A stretch of 64,000 nt of DNA from Massilia rubra (GTDB taxonomy: Bacteria; Pseudomonadota; Gammaproteobacteria; Burkholderiales; Burkholderiaceae_D). A model generated the notes under the pieces. It worked only from the letters and a program-made list of their open reading frames with translations, searched no databases and was not told the DNA's origin. Below, piece by piece: positions 18,625 through 27,569 of the stretch. The translations under genes were made by a program, and so were the position numbers. Numbering within the stretch: the stretch's first letter is position 1; each line of letters opens with the position of its first letter. The stretch lies in contig NZ_VUYU01000007.1 in the NCBI RefSeq assembly GCF_011682065.1, forward strand, positions 186,001-250,000, in the 5' to 3' direction.

Positions 18625-20205
18625 ATGCAAATCAATGGAGAAATGGTCATCGGCCAACGCACCCTGCGCGGCACGGCCGGCGTGGTGCGCGCGATCGACC
18701 CGTCCCGCAACGACACGATGGGGCCGGACTTCGGCCTGGCCACCGACGCCGACGTCGATGCCGCCTGCGCCCTGGCGCAAAGCGCCTTCGACGCCTACCG
18801 CAACACCACGCCCGAACAGCGCGCGGTCTTTTTGGAGACCATCGCCGAAGGCATCCTCAATCTCGGCCCCACCTTGATCGAACGCGCCGCGCTGGAAACC
18901 GGCCTGCCGACCGCGCGCCTGGAAGGGGAGCGTGGCCGCACCGTCAACCAACTGCGCCTGTTCGCCAAGGTCGCGCGCGACGGCTACTTCATCGACGCCA
19001 CCATCGATTCGGCCCTGCCGGAGCGGGTGCCGCCGCGTCCCGATCTGCGCCTGCGCAAGATCCCCCTGGGACCGGTCGCCGTGTTCGGCGCCAGTAACTT
19101 CCCGCTGGCCTTCTCGGTCGGCGGCGGCGACACCGCCTCCGCGCTGGCCGCCGGCTGCCCGGTCGTGGTCAAGGCGCATGGCGCCCACCTCGGCACCTCG
19201 GAACTGGTTGGCAAGGTCATTCAACAAGCGGTGGCCGCTTGCCAACTGCCCGAAGGCGTGTTCTCGATGCTGTTCGGCGAAGGCCGCCAGATCGGCCAGC
19301 GCCTGGTCGACCATCCGGCCATCAAGGCGGTTGGCTTTACCGGCTCGCGCCAGGGCGGCCTGGCGCTGATGCGCACCGCGGCCTTGCGCGCCGAACCGAT
19401 TCCCGTGTACGCGGAAATGAGCAGCATCAATCCGGTGTTCCTGCTGCCGGCGGCCTTGTCAAGCGACCGCGCCGCCGTGGCGCAAGGCTTCGTCGATTCG
19501 CTGACCCTGGGCGTGGGCCAGTTCTGCACCAACCCGGGCCTGGTCATGGGCCTCAAAGGCGACCACTTCGACCAGTTCGTCGACGCGGCGGCGACCGCGC
19601 TGCAAGCCAAGGGCGCCGGCACCATGCTCACCCCCGGCATCCACAAGGCCTACGTGGGCGGCGTGGAACAGCTCTCCGGCATCGACGGCGTGGCCCTGGT
19701 CGCCCAGGGCAAGGCGGACGGCGCCGGCTGCGCGGCGCGCGCCTCGCTGTACCTGTGCGAAGCGGCCACCTACCTGGCCACTCCCGCGCTGGAGTCCGAA
19801 ATCTTCGGGCCGTGCGCCCTGCTGGTGCGCTGCCGCGACGCCGACCAAATGCAGCAGGTCGCCGAACACCTCGAAGGCCAGCTGACCGCCACCGTGCACG
19901 CGCTGGCGGCCGACCGCCTGCATGCCGCGGCGCTGCTGCCGGTCCTGGAACGCAAAGCGGGCCGCATCCTGTTCAACGGCTATCCAACCGGCGTCGAAGT
20001 GGCCCATGCGATGGTTCACGGCGGCCCGTTCCCGGCCACCTCGGACAGCCGCAGCACCTCGGTCGGCGCATCCGCCATCGACCGCTTCCTGCGCCCGGTG
20101 TGCTACCAGAACGTGCCGGCGGACTTGCTTCCGGAGGCACTGGCCGACAATAATCCACTGGGCCTGACCCGCCTTGTCGACGGAGGCATGCAAGTCCCGC
20201 AGTAA
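18625..20205 (+). CDS. Alpha-ketoglutarate semialdehyde (2,5-dioxovalerate) dehydrogenase
   Basis: Oxidises alpha-ketoglutarate semialdehyde to alpha-ketoglutarate, feeding the TCA cycle. This 526-residue aldehyde dehydrogenase has the cofactor-binding stretch [20 protein letters not shown], the GFTGSRQGG loop, catalytic-Glu region EMSSINPVF and catalytic Cys301 in [10 protein letters not shown]. The longer-than-usual ALDH length and [11 protein letters not shown] pattern fit the KGSADH/NADP-type fatty-aldehyde clade. It follows kdgD by 20 bp in the order used in glucarate operons. Confidence 0.9.
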   Translation: MQINGEMVIGQRTLRGTAGVVRAIDPSRNDTMGPDFGLATDADVDAACALAQSAFDAYRNTTPEQRAVFLETIAEGILNLGPTLIERAALETGLPTARLEGERGRTVNQLRLFAKVARDGYFIDATIDSALPERVPPRPDLRLRKIPLGPVAVFGASNFPLAFSVGGGDTASALAAGCPVVVKAHGAHLGTSELVGKVIQQAVAACQLPEGVFSMLFGEGRQIGQRLVDHPAIKAVGFTGSRQGGLALMRTAALRAEPIPVYAEMSSINPVFLLPAALSSDRAAVAQGFVDSLTLGVGQFCTNPGLVMGLKGDHFDQFVDAAATALQAKGAGTMLTPGIHKAYVGGVEQLSGIDGVALVAQGKADGAGCAARASLYLCEAATYLATPALESEIFGPCALLVRCRDADQMQQVAEHLEGQLTATVHALAADRLHAAALLPVLERKAGRILFNGYPTGVEVAHAMVHGGPFPATSDSRSTSVGASAIDRFLRPVCYQNVPADLLPEALADNNPLGLTRLVDGGMQVPQ

Positions 20206-20214
20206 AAGCTGGTT

Positions 20215-20256
20215 GCGCCGCCGGAGCATGGGTGTGGAGACACCTTCCGGCGGTGC
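20215..20256 (+). other. Intercistronic nested stem-loop
   Basis: The outer arms GCGCCGCCGGA (20215-20225) and TCCGGCGGTGC (20246-20256) pair over 11 bp with one G-U. Inside, GGTGT and ACACC form a second stem around GGAG. It sits between the dehydrogenase stop and the transporter start. No clean T-tract follows, so it may set relative expression or mRNA stability rather than terminate. Confidence 0.45.
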
Positions 20257-20288
20257 TGTTTCTAAAAACAACCATAAAGAAGCGACCG

Positions 20289-21656
20289 ATGAACCAGCAA
20301 GTCATAGGCAAATACCGGTGGACCATCTGCGCCCTCCTGTTTTTCGCCACCACCATCAATTACCTCGACCGCCAGGTCCTGAGCCTGTTAGCCACCGACC
20401 TGTCCAAGGAATTCGGCTGGTCCAATACCGATTACGCCAACATCACGGCGGCCTTCCAGTTTGTGTACGCGTTCTCGATGCTGTTTGCCGGCCGCGTGAT
20501 CGACAAACTCGGCACCAAGCGCGCCTTCGTGCTGGCCATTACCATCTGGTCGCTCGGCGCGATCATGCACGCCTTTGCCATCGGCGTCGGCGAGGGCGTC
20601 AACGGCATCCTGACCAGCCTTGGCATGACCGTCGTGCCGGTGTCGATCGCCGGCTTCATGATGTCGCGCGCGGTGCTGGCGCTGGGCGAAGCGGGTAACT
20701 TCCCCGCCGCCATCAAGGCCACCGCCGAATACTTCCCCAAGAAAGAACGCTCGTTCGCCACCGGCATCTTCAACTCCGGCGCCAACGTCGGCGCGATCCT
20801 GGCGCCGCTGACGGTGCCGGTGATCGCCGCCGCGTGGGGCTGGCAGATGGCCTTCATCATCATCGGCGCCATCGGCTTTTTCTGGATGGTCCTGTGGATG
20901 GTGTTCTACGAAACCCCGGCCGCGCAAAAGCGCATGGGCAAGGCGGAACTCGATTACATCAACAGCGACTGCGCGGTGGCGCCGGAGCCGGTTCCGGGTG
21001 TGGCCAAGCCGAAAACCTCGTGGTTCAAGCTGCTCGGCTATCGCCAGACCTGGGCCTTCGCGCTCGGCAAATTCATGACCGATGGCGTCTGGTGGTTCTT
21101 CCTTTTCTGGCTGCCCAAGTACCTGGCCGCGACCTATGGCCTCAAAGGCACCGACATCATCGTGCCGCTGGCCGTTTTGTACAGCATGACCATGGTCGGC
21201 AGTATCGGCGGCGGCTGGTTCCCGACCTACTTCATCAACCGCGGCGACAATCCCTACGACGGCCGCATGAAGGCCATGCTGTGCATCGCCTTCATTCCGC
21301 TGGTGGTGCTGCTGGCGCAGCCGTTCGGCTACATCAGCTTCTGGGTACCGGTGATCCTGATCGGGATCGGCGCCTCCGCGCACCAGGCCTGGTCGGCCAA
21401 CATCTTCACCACCGTGTCAGACATGTTCCCGAAACATAGCGTCGGTTCGGTGGTCGGCATCGGCGGCATGTTCGGCGGCATGGGCGGCGTTTTGTTGACC
21501 AAGCTCGGTGGCTGGCTGTTCGATTACTATGGCGGCATGGGCCAGATCAGCACCGGCTACATGATCATGTTTTCGATCTGCGCGCTGGCCTACCTGGCGG
21601 CATGGACGATGATGAAAACATTGGTGCCACGCTACCGCGAAATCACCGATCTGTAA
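20289..21656 (+). CDS. MFS transporter, hexuronate/glucarate (anion:cation symporter) type
   Basis: A 455-residue, roughly 12-segment major facilitator of the anion:cation symporter family (ExuT/GudP-like). Signs are NYLDRQVLSLLATDL in the first helix, the loop 2-3 motif FAGRVIDKLGTKRA, GEAGNFPAAIKATAEYFP after helix 4, and WWFFLFWLPKYL in the second half, all characteristic of hexuronate/hexarate transporters. The start is ATG 20289 with AAAGAAG upstream. In this operon it probably imports glucarate, galactarate or a uronate; the exact substrate cannot be read from sequence. Confidence 0.9.
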   Translation: MNQQVIGKYRWTICALLFFATTINYLDRQVLSLLATDLSKEFGWSNTDYANITAAFQFVYAFSMLFAGRVIDKLGTKRAFVLAITIWSLGAIMHAFAIGVGEGVNGILTSLGMTVVPVSIAGFMMSRAVLALGEAGNFPAAIKATAEYFPKKERSFATGIFNSGANVGAILAPLTVPVIAAAWGWQMAFIIIGAIGFFWMVLWMVFYETPAAQKRMGKAELDYINSDCAVAPEPVPGVAKPKTSWFKLLGYRQTWAFALGKFMTDGVWWFFLFWLPKYLAATYGLKGTDIIVPLAVLYSMTMVGSIGGGWFPTYFINRGDNPYDGRMKAMLCIAFIPLVVLLAQPFGYISFWVPVILIGIGASAHQAWSANIFTTVSDMFPKHSVGSVVGIGGMFGGMGGVLLTKLGGWLFDYYGGMGQISTGYMIMFSICALAYLAAWTMMKTLVPRYREITDL

Positions 21657-21676
21657 GAAGGCCACTGTTTTATGAT

Positions 21677-21759
21677 CCGTCTTTCCCGCGCAGGCGGGAA
21701 TCCAAGGCATCTACGCGTCGCAAGGGTGCATTGGATTCCCGCCTGCGCGGGAAAGACGG
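21677..21759. repeat. Perfect 29-bp inverted repeat (REP/dRS3-like)
   Basis: The arms at 21677-21705 and 21731-21759 are exact reverse complements of 29 bp around a 25-bp loop. Each arm carries the smaller palindrome ATTCCCGCCTGCGCGGGAA, resembling the dispersed REP or dRS3-type repeats common in beta-proteobacteria. It separates the transporter from the lactonase gene and could fold into a very stable hairpin in RNA. Confidence 0.8.
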
Positions 21760-21818
21760 TCTTGACCGCAATGGCAATAAGGGCTTTAGTGGACGGCATC
21801 ACAATCTGTAAGGGCAAT

Positions 21819-22712
21819 ATGAGCAAGCAAGCGATGATCGAAACAGTCCCGGACATCACCTGCGCGGTGGGCGAAAGCCCGCTGTGGAACGCGCGCGAGG
21901 GCGCCTGGTACTGGGTCGATATTCTCGGTCGGCGCATCTGGCGCTTCGATCCGGCCAGCGGCGCGCAGCGCTCCTGGCTCAGCGCCGAAATGCCGGCTTG
22001 CATTGCGCTCACCGACAGCGGCGCCCTGATCGCCGGGATGGAGAGCGGCGTGTTCCAGCTCACGCTGGGCGAGGACGAACACGTACACGCCGCGCTGCTG
22101 GCCGCGCCGCCCGAACTCACACCGGGCATGCGCTTTAACGACGGGCGTTGCGACCGCCAGGGGCGCTTCTGGAGCGGCACCATGCGCCTCGACAGCCCCG
22201 AGCTGCACGCCGACGGCCGCTTGTACCGCTACACGCGCGAGCAGGGCATCTCGGCGCCGCTGGTGTCGAACCTGGTGGTGCAGAACGGCCTCGGTTTTTC
22301 ACCAAGCGGGCGCACCATGTATTTGTCCGACTCGCACGTCTCGCGCCAGCAGATCTGGGCCTTCGACTATGACACCGACAGCGGCACGCCCAGCAACCGG
22401 CGCGTGTTCGTCGACATGACGGCGCACCGTGGCCGTCCCGACGGCGCGGCGGTCGATGTCGACGGCTGCTACTGGATTTGCGGGAACGACGGCGGCTGCC
22501 TGCTGCGCTTCACGCCCGAGGGCACGCTCGATCGCACCATCGACCTGCCGCTGCTCAAACCCTCGATGTGCAGCTTTGGCGGCGCCGGGATGGATACCTT
22601 GCTGGTCACCTCGATCGCGGCCGGCCGCAAACCCGAGGACAGCGGGTCCGGCACGGTGCTGCTGGTGTACCCGGGTGTGCAGGGCATGCCCGAAACCGCG
22701 TTTCGCGCATGA
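21819..22712 (+). CDS. SMP-30/gluconolactonase-family sugar lactonase
   Basis: A six-bladed beta-propeller lactonase of 297 residues. The divalent-metal ligands are in place: Glu19 in VGESPLWN, Asn in NGLGFSPSGRTMYLSDS and Asp in GRPDGAAVDVDG. ATG 21819 follows AAGGGC; earlier in-frame starts would run through the inverted repeat. In the neighbourhood of kdgD its expected substrate is an aldaro-lactone, such as that made by uronate dehydrogenase, linking hexuronate oxidation to the hexarate pathway. Gluconolactone or arabinonolactone remain possible. A terminator follows immediately. Confidence 0.88.
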   Translation: MSKQAMIETVPDITCAVGESPLWNAREGAWYWVDILGRRIWRFDPASGAQRSWLSAEMPACIALTDSGALIAGMESGVFQLTLGEDEHVHAALLAAPPELTPGMRFNDGRCDRQGRFWSGTMRLDSPELHADGRLYRYTREQGISAPLVSNLVVQNGLGFSPSGRTMYLSDSHVSRQQIWAFDYDTDSGTPSNRRVFVDMTAHRGRPDGAAVDVDGCYWICGNDGGCLLRFTPEGTLDRTIDLPLLKPSMCSFGGAGMDTLLVTSIAAGRKPEDSGSGTVLLVYPGVQGMPETAFRA

Positions 22713-22715
22713 ATT

Positions 22716-22738
22716 CCGGGCCTGCGGGCCCGGTTTTT
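22716..22738 (+). terminator. Rho-independent terminator of the hexarate operon
   Basis: CCGGGCC (22716-22722) pairs with GGCCCGG (22727-22733) over a 4-nt loop, followed by five T residues. It begins 4 bp after the lactonase stop and closes the operon. Confidence 0.85.
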
Positions 22739-22753
22739 CGCTAAGATAGGGGC

Positions 22754-23290
22754 ATGAAATTCGAACGCCTCAATCCAACGCACGCCGCCGCGTACCGCGC
22801 GATCACGCTCGAAGCGCTCGCGCTGCATCCCGACGCCTACACCTCCAGCGCCGCGGAACGCGCGACGCGCCCTGCGTCGTGGTGGGAAGCGCGCCTCAAT
22901 CCCGATCCGGCATCGAACGAGATCGTGCTCGGCGCGTTCGATGATGGCGGCGCGCTCGCCGGCACCGCCGGCCTGTCGTTCGAAGCGCGCGAAAAAGGGC
23001 GCCACAAAGTCACCTTGTTCGGTATGTACATCACGCCGCGCTGCCGCCGTGCGGGCCTGGGCGCGCAACTGCTCAACGCCACCCTGAACGTTGCCGCATC
23101 GCGTCCGCACGCAAAAATCATCCAGCTGACCGTCACCGAAGAGAACGCGGCTGCCCGCAGCCTGTACCAGCGGCTCGGCTTCGCCGTCTTCGGCGTGGAG
23201 CCGTACGCCATCGCGCTCGGTGAGCGCTATCTGTCGAAGGTTCATATGTGGCGCGCGCTGAACTACTTGGCCTTGCGCGAGGACCAGTGA
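22754..23290 (+). CDS. GNAT-family N-acetyltransferase
   Basis: A 178-residue GCN5-related acetyltransferase. The acetyl-CoA pyrophosphate loop is RCRRAGLGAQLL (R-x-x-G-x-G/A type), preceded by the strand VTLFGMYITPR and followed by ENAAARSLYQRLGFAVFG, the usual motif B. The substrate is unknown. It starts right after the operon terminator, and its last 28 bp overlap the convergent NTF2-like gene. Confidence 0.85.
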   Translation: MKFERLNPTHAAAYRAITLEALALHPDAYTSSAAERATRPASWWEARLNPDPASNEIVLGAFDDGGALAGTAGLSFEAREKGRHKVTLFGMYITPRCRRAGLGAQLLNATLNVAASRPHAKIIQLTVTEENAAARSLYQRLGFAVFGVEPYAIALGERYLSKVHMWRALNYLALREDQ

Positions 23291-23691
23291 AAATGCAGCA
23301 CTACCCAGCCGTCGCCCTTCTTTTCCAGGATGGCGGTCTCGGTGCCCACCGCATTGATGGTCTTGCCCTTGAAAGTGCCTTTGCTCTCGGTCTCGTCGAG
23401 GATGATGGCGATGTCGCCGTCGATCCGCTCCTTGTGCCGCAATACCCTGCGCGTGGTGGCCCTGGCGAACGCAATATCGTCCGCCAGGTGATGGTCCGCA
23501 TATTCGCTGCGTGAACGCTCCACGTGGCCGGCCTCGTAAATGACGGCTTCGGGGCTGAGCAGCTTCATCGCGCGCGCCTCGTCGCCCGCGTGCAGGGCGG
23601 CGTGGAAGGCCGCCAGCGTTTCGCCGGGCGTCGCCGCGCGGGCATGCAGCGATGCCAGTCCGAGGACGGCAAGCAGAACGAATTGGCGCAT
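23263..23691 (-). CDS. Exported NTF2-like (SnoaL/DUF4440-type) protein
   Basis: A 142-residue protein with a signal peptide ending near ARA-AT, then a cystatin-like alpha+beta fold: ETLAAFHAALHAGDEARAMKLLSPEAVIYEAG and a C-terminal GDGWVVLHFHWSSR. These are the marks of DUF4440/SnoaL-like small periplasmic proteins whose roles are usually unknown. It begins 28 bp after the multicopper oxidase stop and may be the last gene of the leftward copper operon. A copper link is positional only, though the C-terminal His residues are of interest. Confidence 0.75.
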   Translation of the reverse strand: MRQFVLLAVLGLASLHARAATPGETLAAFHAALHAGDEARAMKLLSPEAVIYEAGHVERSRSEYADHHLADDIAFARATTRRVLRHKERIDGDIAIILDETESKGTFKGKTINAVGTETAILEKKGDGWVVLHFHWSSRKAK

Positions 23692-23719
23692 CAGCTTCTT
23701 TCAATGGTTGAAAAAAGCG

Positions 23720-25114
23720 TCAGTGTGCATGATTTTTGCCCGGTTTGGTCACTTGCAGCACCTTTTCGCCCGGTTTTGCCGCCATCTTGCCGGCGTCCGG
23801 CGCGCGCACCGCTTCCGGCCTGGCGATCCCGCCTTCCTTCCATTCGTAGGCCAGCGTGCCGGCGGGATGCTGGTACCAGCCCGGGTCCTTGTAGTCGCCG
23901 CGCGCGAGGCCCTTGCGCACCTTCATCGTGGTGAACATGCCGCCCATGCCGATGCCGCCGAACGGACCGCTGCCGGTCATCATCGGCAGCGTGTTGTCCG
24001 GCAGCGGCATCTCCATCTCGCCCATGTCGGCCATGCCCTTGTCGCCCATGATCATGTAGCCCGGCACCAGCTTGTTGATCTTGCCGAGCACCTCGCGCTG
24101 GTCGACCCCGATCAGGGTCGGCACGTCGTGGCCCATGGCGTTCATGGTGTGGTGTGATTTGTGGCAGTGGAAGGCCCAGTCCCCCGGTTCGCTGGCGACG
24201 AACTCGATGGCGCGCATCTGGCCGACCGCGATATCGGTCGTCACTTCCGGCCAGCGCGCCGCCGGCGGCGTCCAGCCGCCATCGGTGCCGGTGACCGTGA
24301 ATTCATGGCCGTGCATGTGGATCGGGTGATTGGTCATGGTCAGGTTGCCGACCCGGATGCGCACCTTGTCATTCTGCGCAATGACCATCGGGTCGATGCC
24401 GGGAAAGGCGCGGCTGTTGAAGGTCCACAGGTTAAAGTCGAGCATCGTGTTGACCTTGGGCGTATAGCTGCCCGGGTCGATGTCGTACGCATTGAGCAAA
24501 AAGCAGAAGTCGCGGTCGACCCGCATGAAGTTGTGGTCCTTGGGGTGGGTGATCCAGAAGCCCATCATCCCCATCGCCATCTGCGTCATTTCGTCGGCGT
24601 GCGGGTGGTACATGAAGGTGCCGGGACGCTTGGCCACGAATTCGTAGACGAAGGTCTTGCCCGGATCGATGCCGGGCTGGGTCAGGCCGGTTACGCCGTC
24701 CATCCCGTTCGGCAGGCGCTGGCCGTGCCAGTGTACGCTGGTGTGCTCGGGCAGTTTGTTGGTGACGAAAATGCGTACCCGGTCGCCTTCCACCACTTCG
24801 ATGGTCGGGCCCGGCGACTGGCCGTTGTAACCCCACAGGTTGGCCTTCATGCCGGGTGCGATTTCGCGCACCACCGGCTCGGCCACGAGGTGGAATTCCT
24901 TGACGCCGTCCTTCATCCGCCAAGGCAAGGTCCAGCCGTTGAGGGTGACCACCGGATTGTACGGGCGGCCGTTGGGCGGCGTCAGGGGCGGCTGGGTGGC
25001 CGCCTTGTCCATGATGACCGCTTCCGGCAGCGAGGCGGCGCCGGCGCGCGAGACCAGCGCCGTGCTGACCGCCAGTGCGCCCGCGCCAGTGAAGAAATTT
25101 CTACGTGAGACCAT
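23720..25114 (-). CDS. Periplasmic multicopper oxidase (copper tolerance)
   Basis: A 464-residue multicopper oxidase. A twin-arginine-type leader, SRRNFFTGAGALA, implies folding with copper before export. Copper ligands are complete: HWHGQ (T2/T3), MYHPHAD (T3), NHPIHMHGHEF (T1/T2/T3) and FHCHKSHHTM (T3-T1-T3). The C-terminal part carries Met-rich stretches (MGDKGMADMGEMEM) seen in cuprous oxidases. It probably oxidises Cu(I) to less toxic Cu(II) in the periplasm. AAAGGAC precedes the ATG. It is co-transcribed downstream of the TolC-like gene (13 bp gap). Confidence 0.93.
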   Translation of the reverse strand: MVSRRNFFTGAGALAVSTALVSRAGAASLPEAVIMDKAATQPPLTPPNGRPYNPVVTLNGWTLPWRMKDGVKEFHLVAEPVVREIAPGMKANLWGYNGQSPGPTIEVVEGDRVRIFVTNKLPEHTSVHWHGQRLPNGMDGVTGLTQPGIDPGKTFVYEFVAKRPGTFMYHPHADEMTQMAMGMMGFWITHPKDHNFMRVDRDFCFLLNAYDIDPGSYTPKVNTMLDFNLWTFNSRAFPGIDPMVIAQNDKVRIRVGNLTMTNHPIHMHGHEFTVTGTDGGWTPPAARWPEVTTDIAVGQMRAIEFVASEPGDWAFHCHKSHHTMNAMGHDVPTLIGVDQREVLGKINKLVPGYMIMGDKGMADMGEMEMPLPDNTLPMMTGSGPFGGIGMGGMFTTMKVRKGLARGDYKDPGWYQHPAGTLAYEWKEGGIARPEAVRAPDAGKMAAKPGEKVLQVTKPGKNHAH

Positions 25115-25127
25115 GTTGCATGTCCTT

Positions 25128-26537
25128 TCAATGTTGGGCCGGTGCGGCGCCAGGCGCTGCGCTGCCGGCGCGTGGGGTGGCGGCGTCGCCGGCGCCGGTC
25201 AGGGCGGCCTGCAGCGCGGCGTCGGCGATCCAGTAGTCGCGCTGCGCTTCGATGGCGGCGTTGACGGCAACGACCTGCTCGCGCGCGTCGGCCAGCAGTT
25301 CGAAGACGCTGATCAGCATGCCGTTGTAGCGCAGCAGCTGTTCGTCGGCGATGCGTTTTTTGAGCGGCACCACTTCGTCGCGGTAGTGGCGCGCCAGGTC
25401 GTAGGCGGTGCGGTAGGCGCTGTAGCTTTCGCGTACCTGCGAGCGGGCGTCGACGGCAAGTCCGGCGGCGCGGTGCACGGCCTGCATGTACATCGCCTCG
25501 GCCTTGGCCACCCGGGCGCCGCCCCAGTCGAACAGGGGAATCTGCAGTTCGATTTCGTAGCCGGTGGCGCGCTCGCCGGTCTCGCCGGTGTTGCGCAGGT
25601 AGCTCAGGTCGAGCAGGTTGACGAAGCGGGTGGCGCGCGTGAGGCCCAGCGACGACGCCAGCCCGGCCAACTCCTTTTGCGCCATCAGCAGGTCGAGCCG
25701 GTTGCTCATGGCCTGGGCTTCGGCGTCAAGCACGTCGCGCGCGGCCGCCGGCAGGTCGGGCAGGCGCTCGGGCAGGGTGAAGGCGCTGGAGCTTGATACG
25801 CCCAGCAGGCGCGTGAGCTGTTCGCGTTCCAGGGTGCGGGCCTGGCGCGCGCGCGCCAGGCCCGCCACCGAATCGGCATAAAACGCCTGTTCGCGCGCAT
25901 GCTGCAGTTTGCTCCAGTTGCCGGCCACCGCCATGCGGCGCGCCAGTTCGGCGCTCGCTTCGGCGGCGTTTTTTACCTGTTCCATGTACACGGCGCTTTG
26001 CTGGGCGGCGACCGCACCGTACCAGGCGCGCCGGGTGGCGTCGGCGGTGCGCAGCACGTCGCCGGCGGCGCGCATTTGCGCCTGTTCGTAACGGCGCCGT
26101 TCCAGGCGGGTGGCGACCGGCATGGTCAACAGGCCGATCACGGGCAGCATCAGCTTGCGCTCGATCTCGACGCCTTCGTGGCGCTTCATGCGGCCGAAAC
26201 TGAGCACCGGATTGGCGATGCGGCCGGCCTGCACCAGGTCCGCTTCGGCGATGCCCAGTTCCGCGTAGTCCGCTTGCAGGCCACGGTTATTGAGCAGGGC
26301 GATGGTGACCGCGTCGTCGGCCGACAAGGGTTTGGACAGCAAGGCGGCGACCTGCTGCGCGACATTGGCGGAGCTGGCGCCGGGCGCGCTGGCGGGAATG
26401 GCGTTGCCGCCGCGCTGTTGCGCGAGCTGGCGCACCTCGGCGTAGCCGCCGTCGGGCGAGAAGGATGCGCAGCCGGCGGCGAAGGCGCAGAGGGTGGCGA
26501 GCGCGATGCGGCGCAGCGGAGTCGATAGTCGTCGCAT
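25128..26537 (-). CDS. TolC-family outer-membrane lipoprotein of the copper operon
   Basis: A TolC/NodT-type outer-membrane factor of about 469 residues with a lipobox FAAGC near residue 22 and long helical repeats (paired OEP domains) rich in Ala, Glu and Arg. No inner-membrane RND or MFP partner is next to it, so it may pair with a distant pump or work with the neighbouring oxidase. ATG 26537 has AAGGA at the right distance. ATG 26543, which overlaps the upstream stop as ATGA, is the alternative and adds two residues. Role in copper or heavy-metal export is inferred from the CueR promoter of the operon. Confidence 0.88.
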   Translation of the reverse strand: MRRLSTPLRRIALATLCAFAAGCASFSPDGGYAEVRQLAQQRGGNAIPASAPGASSANVAQQVAALLSKPLSADDAVTIALLNNRGLQADYAELGIAEADLVQAGRIANPVLSFGRMKRHEGVEIERKLMLPVIGLLTMPVATRLERRRYEQAQMRAAGDVLRTADATRRAWYGAVAAQQSAVYMEQVKNAAEASAELARRMAVAGNWSKLQHAREQAFYADSVAGLARARQARTLEREQLTRLLGVSSSSAFTLPERLPDLPAAARDVLDAEAQAMSNRLDLLMAQKELAGLASSLGLTRATRFVNLLDLSYLRNTGETGERATGYEIELQIPLFDWGGARVAKAEAMYMQAVHRAAGLAVDARSQVRESYSAYRTAYDLARHYRDEVVPLKKRIADEQLLRYNGMLISVFELLADAREQVVAVNAAIEAQRDYWIADAALQAALTGAGDAATPRAGSAAPGAAPAQH

Positions 26538-26539
26538 CG

Positions 26540-26884
26540 TCATTCCTTGTGTTGGTGGTTCTGGTGCGGATCGGCCTTGGCCGGCTGCGCGCTCTTTTTC
26601 ATGCCGCTCATATCGTGGCCGGCATGAGGATCGTCAAGCTTGGGCGCATCCGGTTTTTTGGCGGCGCCCATGTCGTGGTTCATGTGGCCCATCTGGCCCA
26701 TCTGGCCGGACCGCTTGAGCAGTTGTTCGTTGGTGTCCTTCCAGGATGCCGCTTGCGGCTCCCGGTAGGCGCGGTACCCGGCAAAGGCCGAGTCGTAGGC
26801 GGGTGACGCGGCCGGCGCTTGCGCCAGCGCCGGCGGCGTGGCGGCGGCGAGCAGCAGCGCCCATATCAGGCGAGGGGAATTCAT
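26540..26884 (-). CDS. Exported Met/His-rich small protein of the copper operon
   Basis: A 114-residue protein with a signal peptide ending near ALA-QA. The mature part has a putative metal-binding C-terminal half: GQMGQMGHMNHDMG, then DPHAGHDMSGM and DPHQNHQHKE, dense in Met and His of the type that binds Cu(I)/Cu(II). I do not recognise a named family. The stop overlaps the start of the TolC-like gene. It is probably a periplasmic copper buffer or chaperone for the multicopper oxidase or efflux duct; this is inferred from composition and operon. Confidence 0.8.
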   Translation of the reverse strand: MNSPRLIWALLLAAATPPALAQAPAASPAYDSAFAGYRAYREPQAASWKDTNEQLLKRSGQMGQMGHMNHDMGAAKKPDAPKLDDPHAGHDMSGMKKSAQPAKADPHQNHQHKE

Positions 26885-26940
26885 GACAACCTCAATCGTG
26901 TTGGTTAAAAGACGCTGGTCCGTGGACGGACCAAGGGCAT

Positions 26941-27294
26941 TCAGGCGATCGGGGAGTGAGGAGGACGTTCCAGGCCGCCGGGGATATGCGCCGTCACGTG
27001 CATGGCGGCGTAGGCAATCAATTCGGAGGCGAGTGGCGGCGCGGCACCCGGCGCGGGAAATGCCGGGGCGATGGCCATGCCCACGCAGCAGAAGGCGCAG
27101 TTGCTGCACTTGGCGGGGCTGTCCGGCGCGGCGCTATCCGCCTTGTCGCAGTGGCCTTCGTCCATGCTGGCGACGGCATGGCTGGCGAGCGGCGCATTCG
27201 CCGCTGCGCACAGCGCTGACGATGCCGCCGCGAAACCCTGCAAGGGAATCGCAAGCAGCATCAGCCACACCAGCAATGTTCGGAAGCACTTCAT
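26941..27294 (-). CDS. Exported Cys-rich protein, CopL/DUF2946-like
   Basis: A 117-residue protein with a hydrophobic leader (MKCFRTLLVWLMLLAIPLQG) and a metal-site-like Cys cluster KCSNCAFCCVGMA, plus an earlier EGHCD. Similar small proteins accompany copper operons in beta- and gamma-proteobacteria (DUF2946/CopL type), with an unsettled role in copper tolerance. ATG 27294 is preferred to a TTG at 27300. It lies between copZ and the Met/His-rich gene, all in one direction. Confidence 0.75.
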   Translation of the reverse strand: MKCFRTLLVWLMLLAIPLQGFAAASSALCAAANAPLASHAVASMDEGHCDKADSAAPDSPAKCSNCAFCCVGMAIAPAFPAPGAAPPLASELIAYAAMHVTAHIPGGLERPPHSPIA

Positions 27295-27338
27295 GGACAA
27301 AGTCTAGCACATGGAAAATCGGAGCCGCGCCGTGCGGA

Positions 27339-27536
27339 TCAAGCGGCGCTAGCGGGATAGCCGGCCTCGGCCAGGCTGGCGAGCACCTCATCCTGCGCCG
27401 CCGTCGTGTCCAGCTCAATGGTGCGCGCAGGCATGTCGAACGTGACGATGGCATCCTGGTCGAGCTCCTTGACGGTCTTGTTGATGACGCCGGCGCAATG
27501 GCCGCAGCTCATCTCGGGAATGCTCAGTTTGATCAT
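27339..27536 (-). CDS. copZ: Copper chaperone CopZ (HMA domain)
   Basis: A 65-residue single heavy-metal-associated domain: IPEMSCGHCAGVINKTV holds the CxxC copper site at the usual place, and the ferredoxin-like fold ends with ASLAEAGYPA. It carries Cu(I) in the cytoplasm to CopA and possibly to CueR. It is the first gene of the leftward copper operon, directly behind a CueR-type promoter. Confidence 0.93.
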   Translation of the reverse strand: MIKLSIPEMSCGHCAGVINKTVKELDQDAIVTFDMPARTIELDTTAAQDEVLASLAEAGYPASAA

Positions 27537-27569
27537 GGCGAAACTCCTGTTGGTGAATGGAATAGAGCC

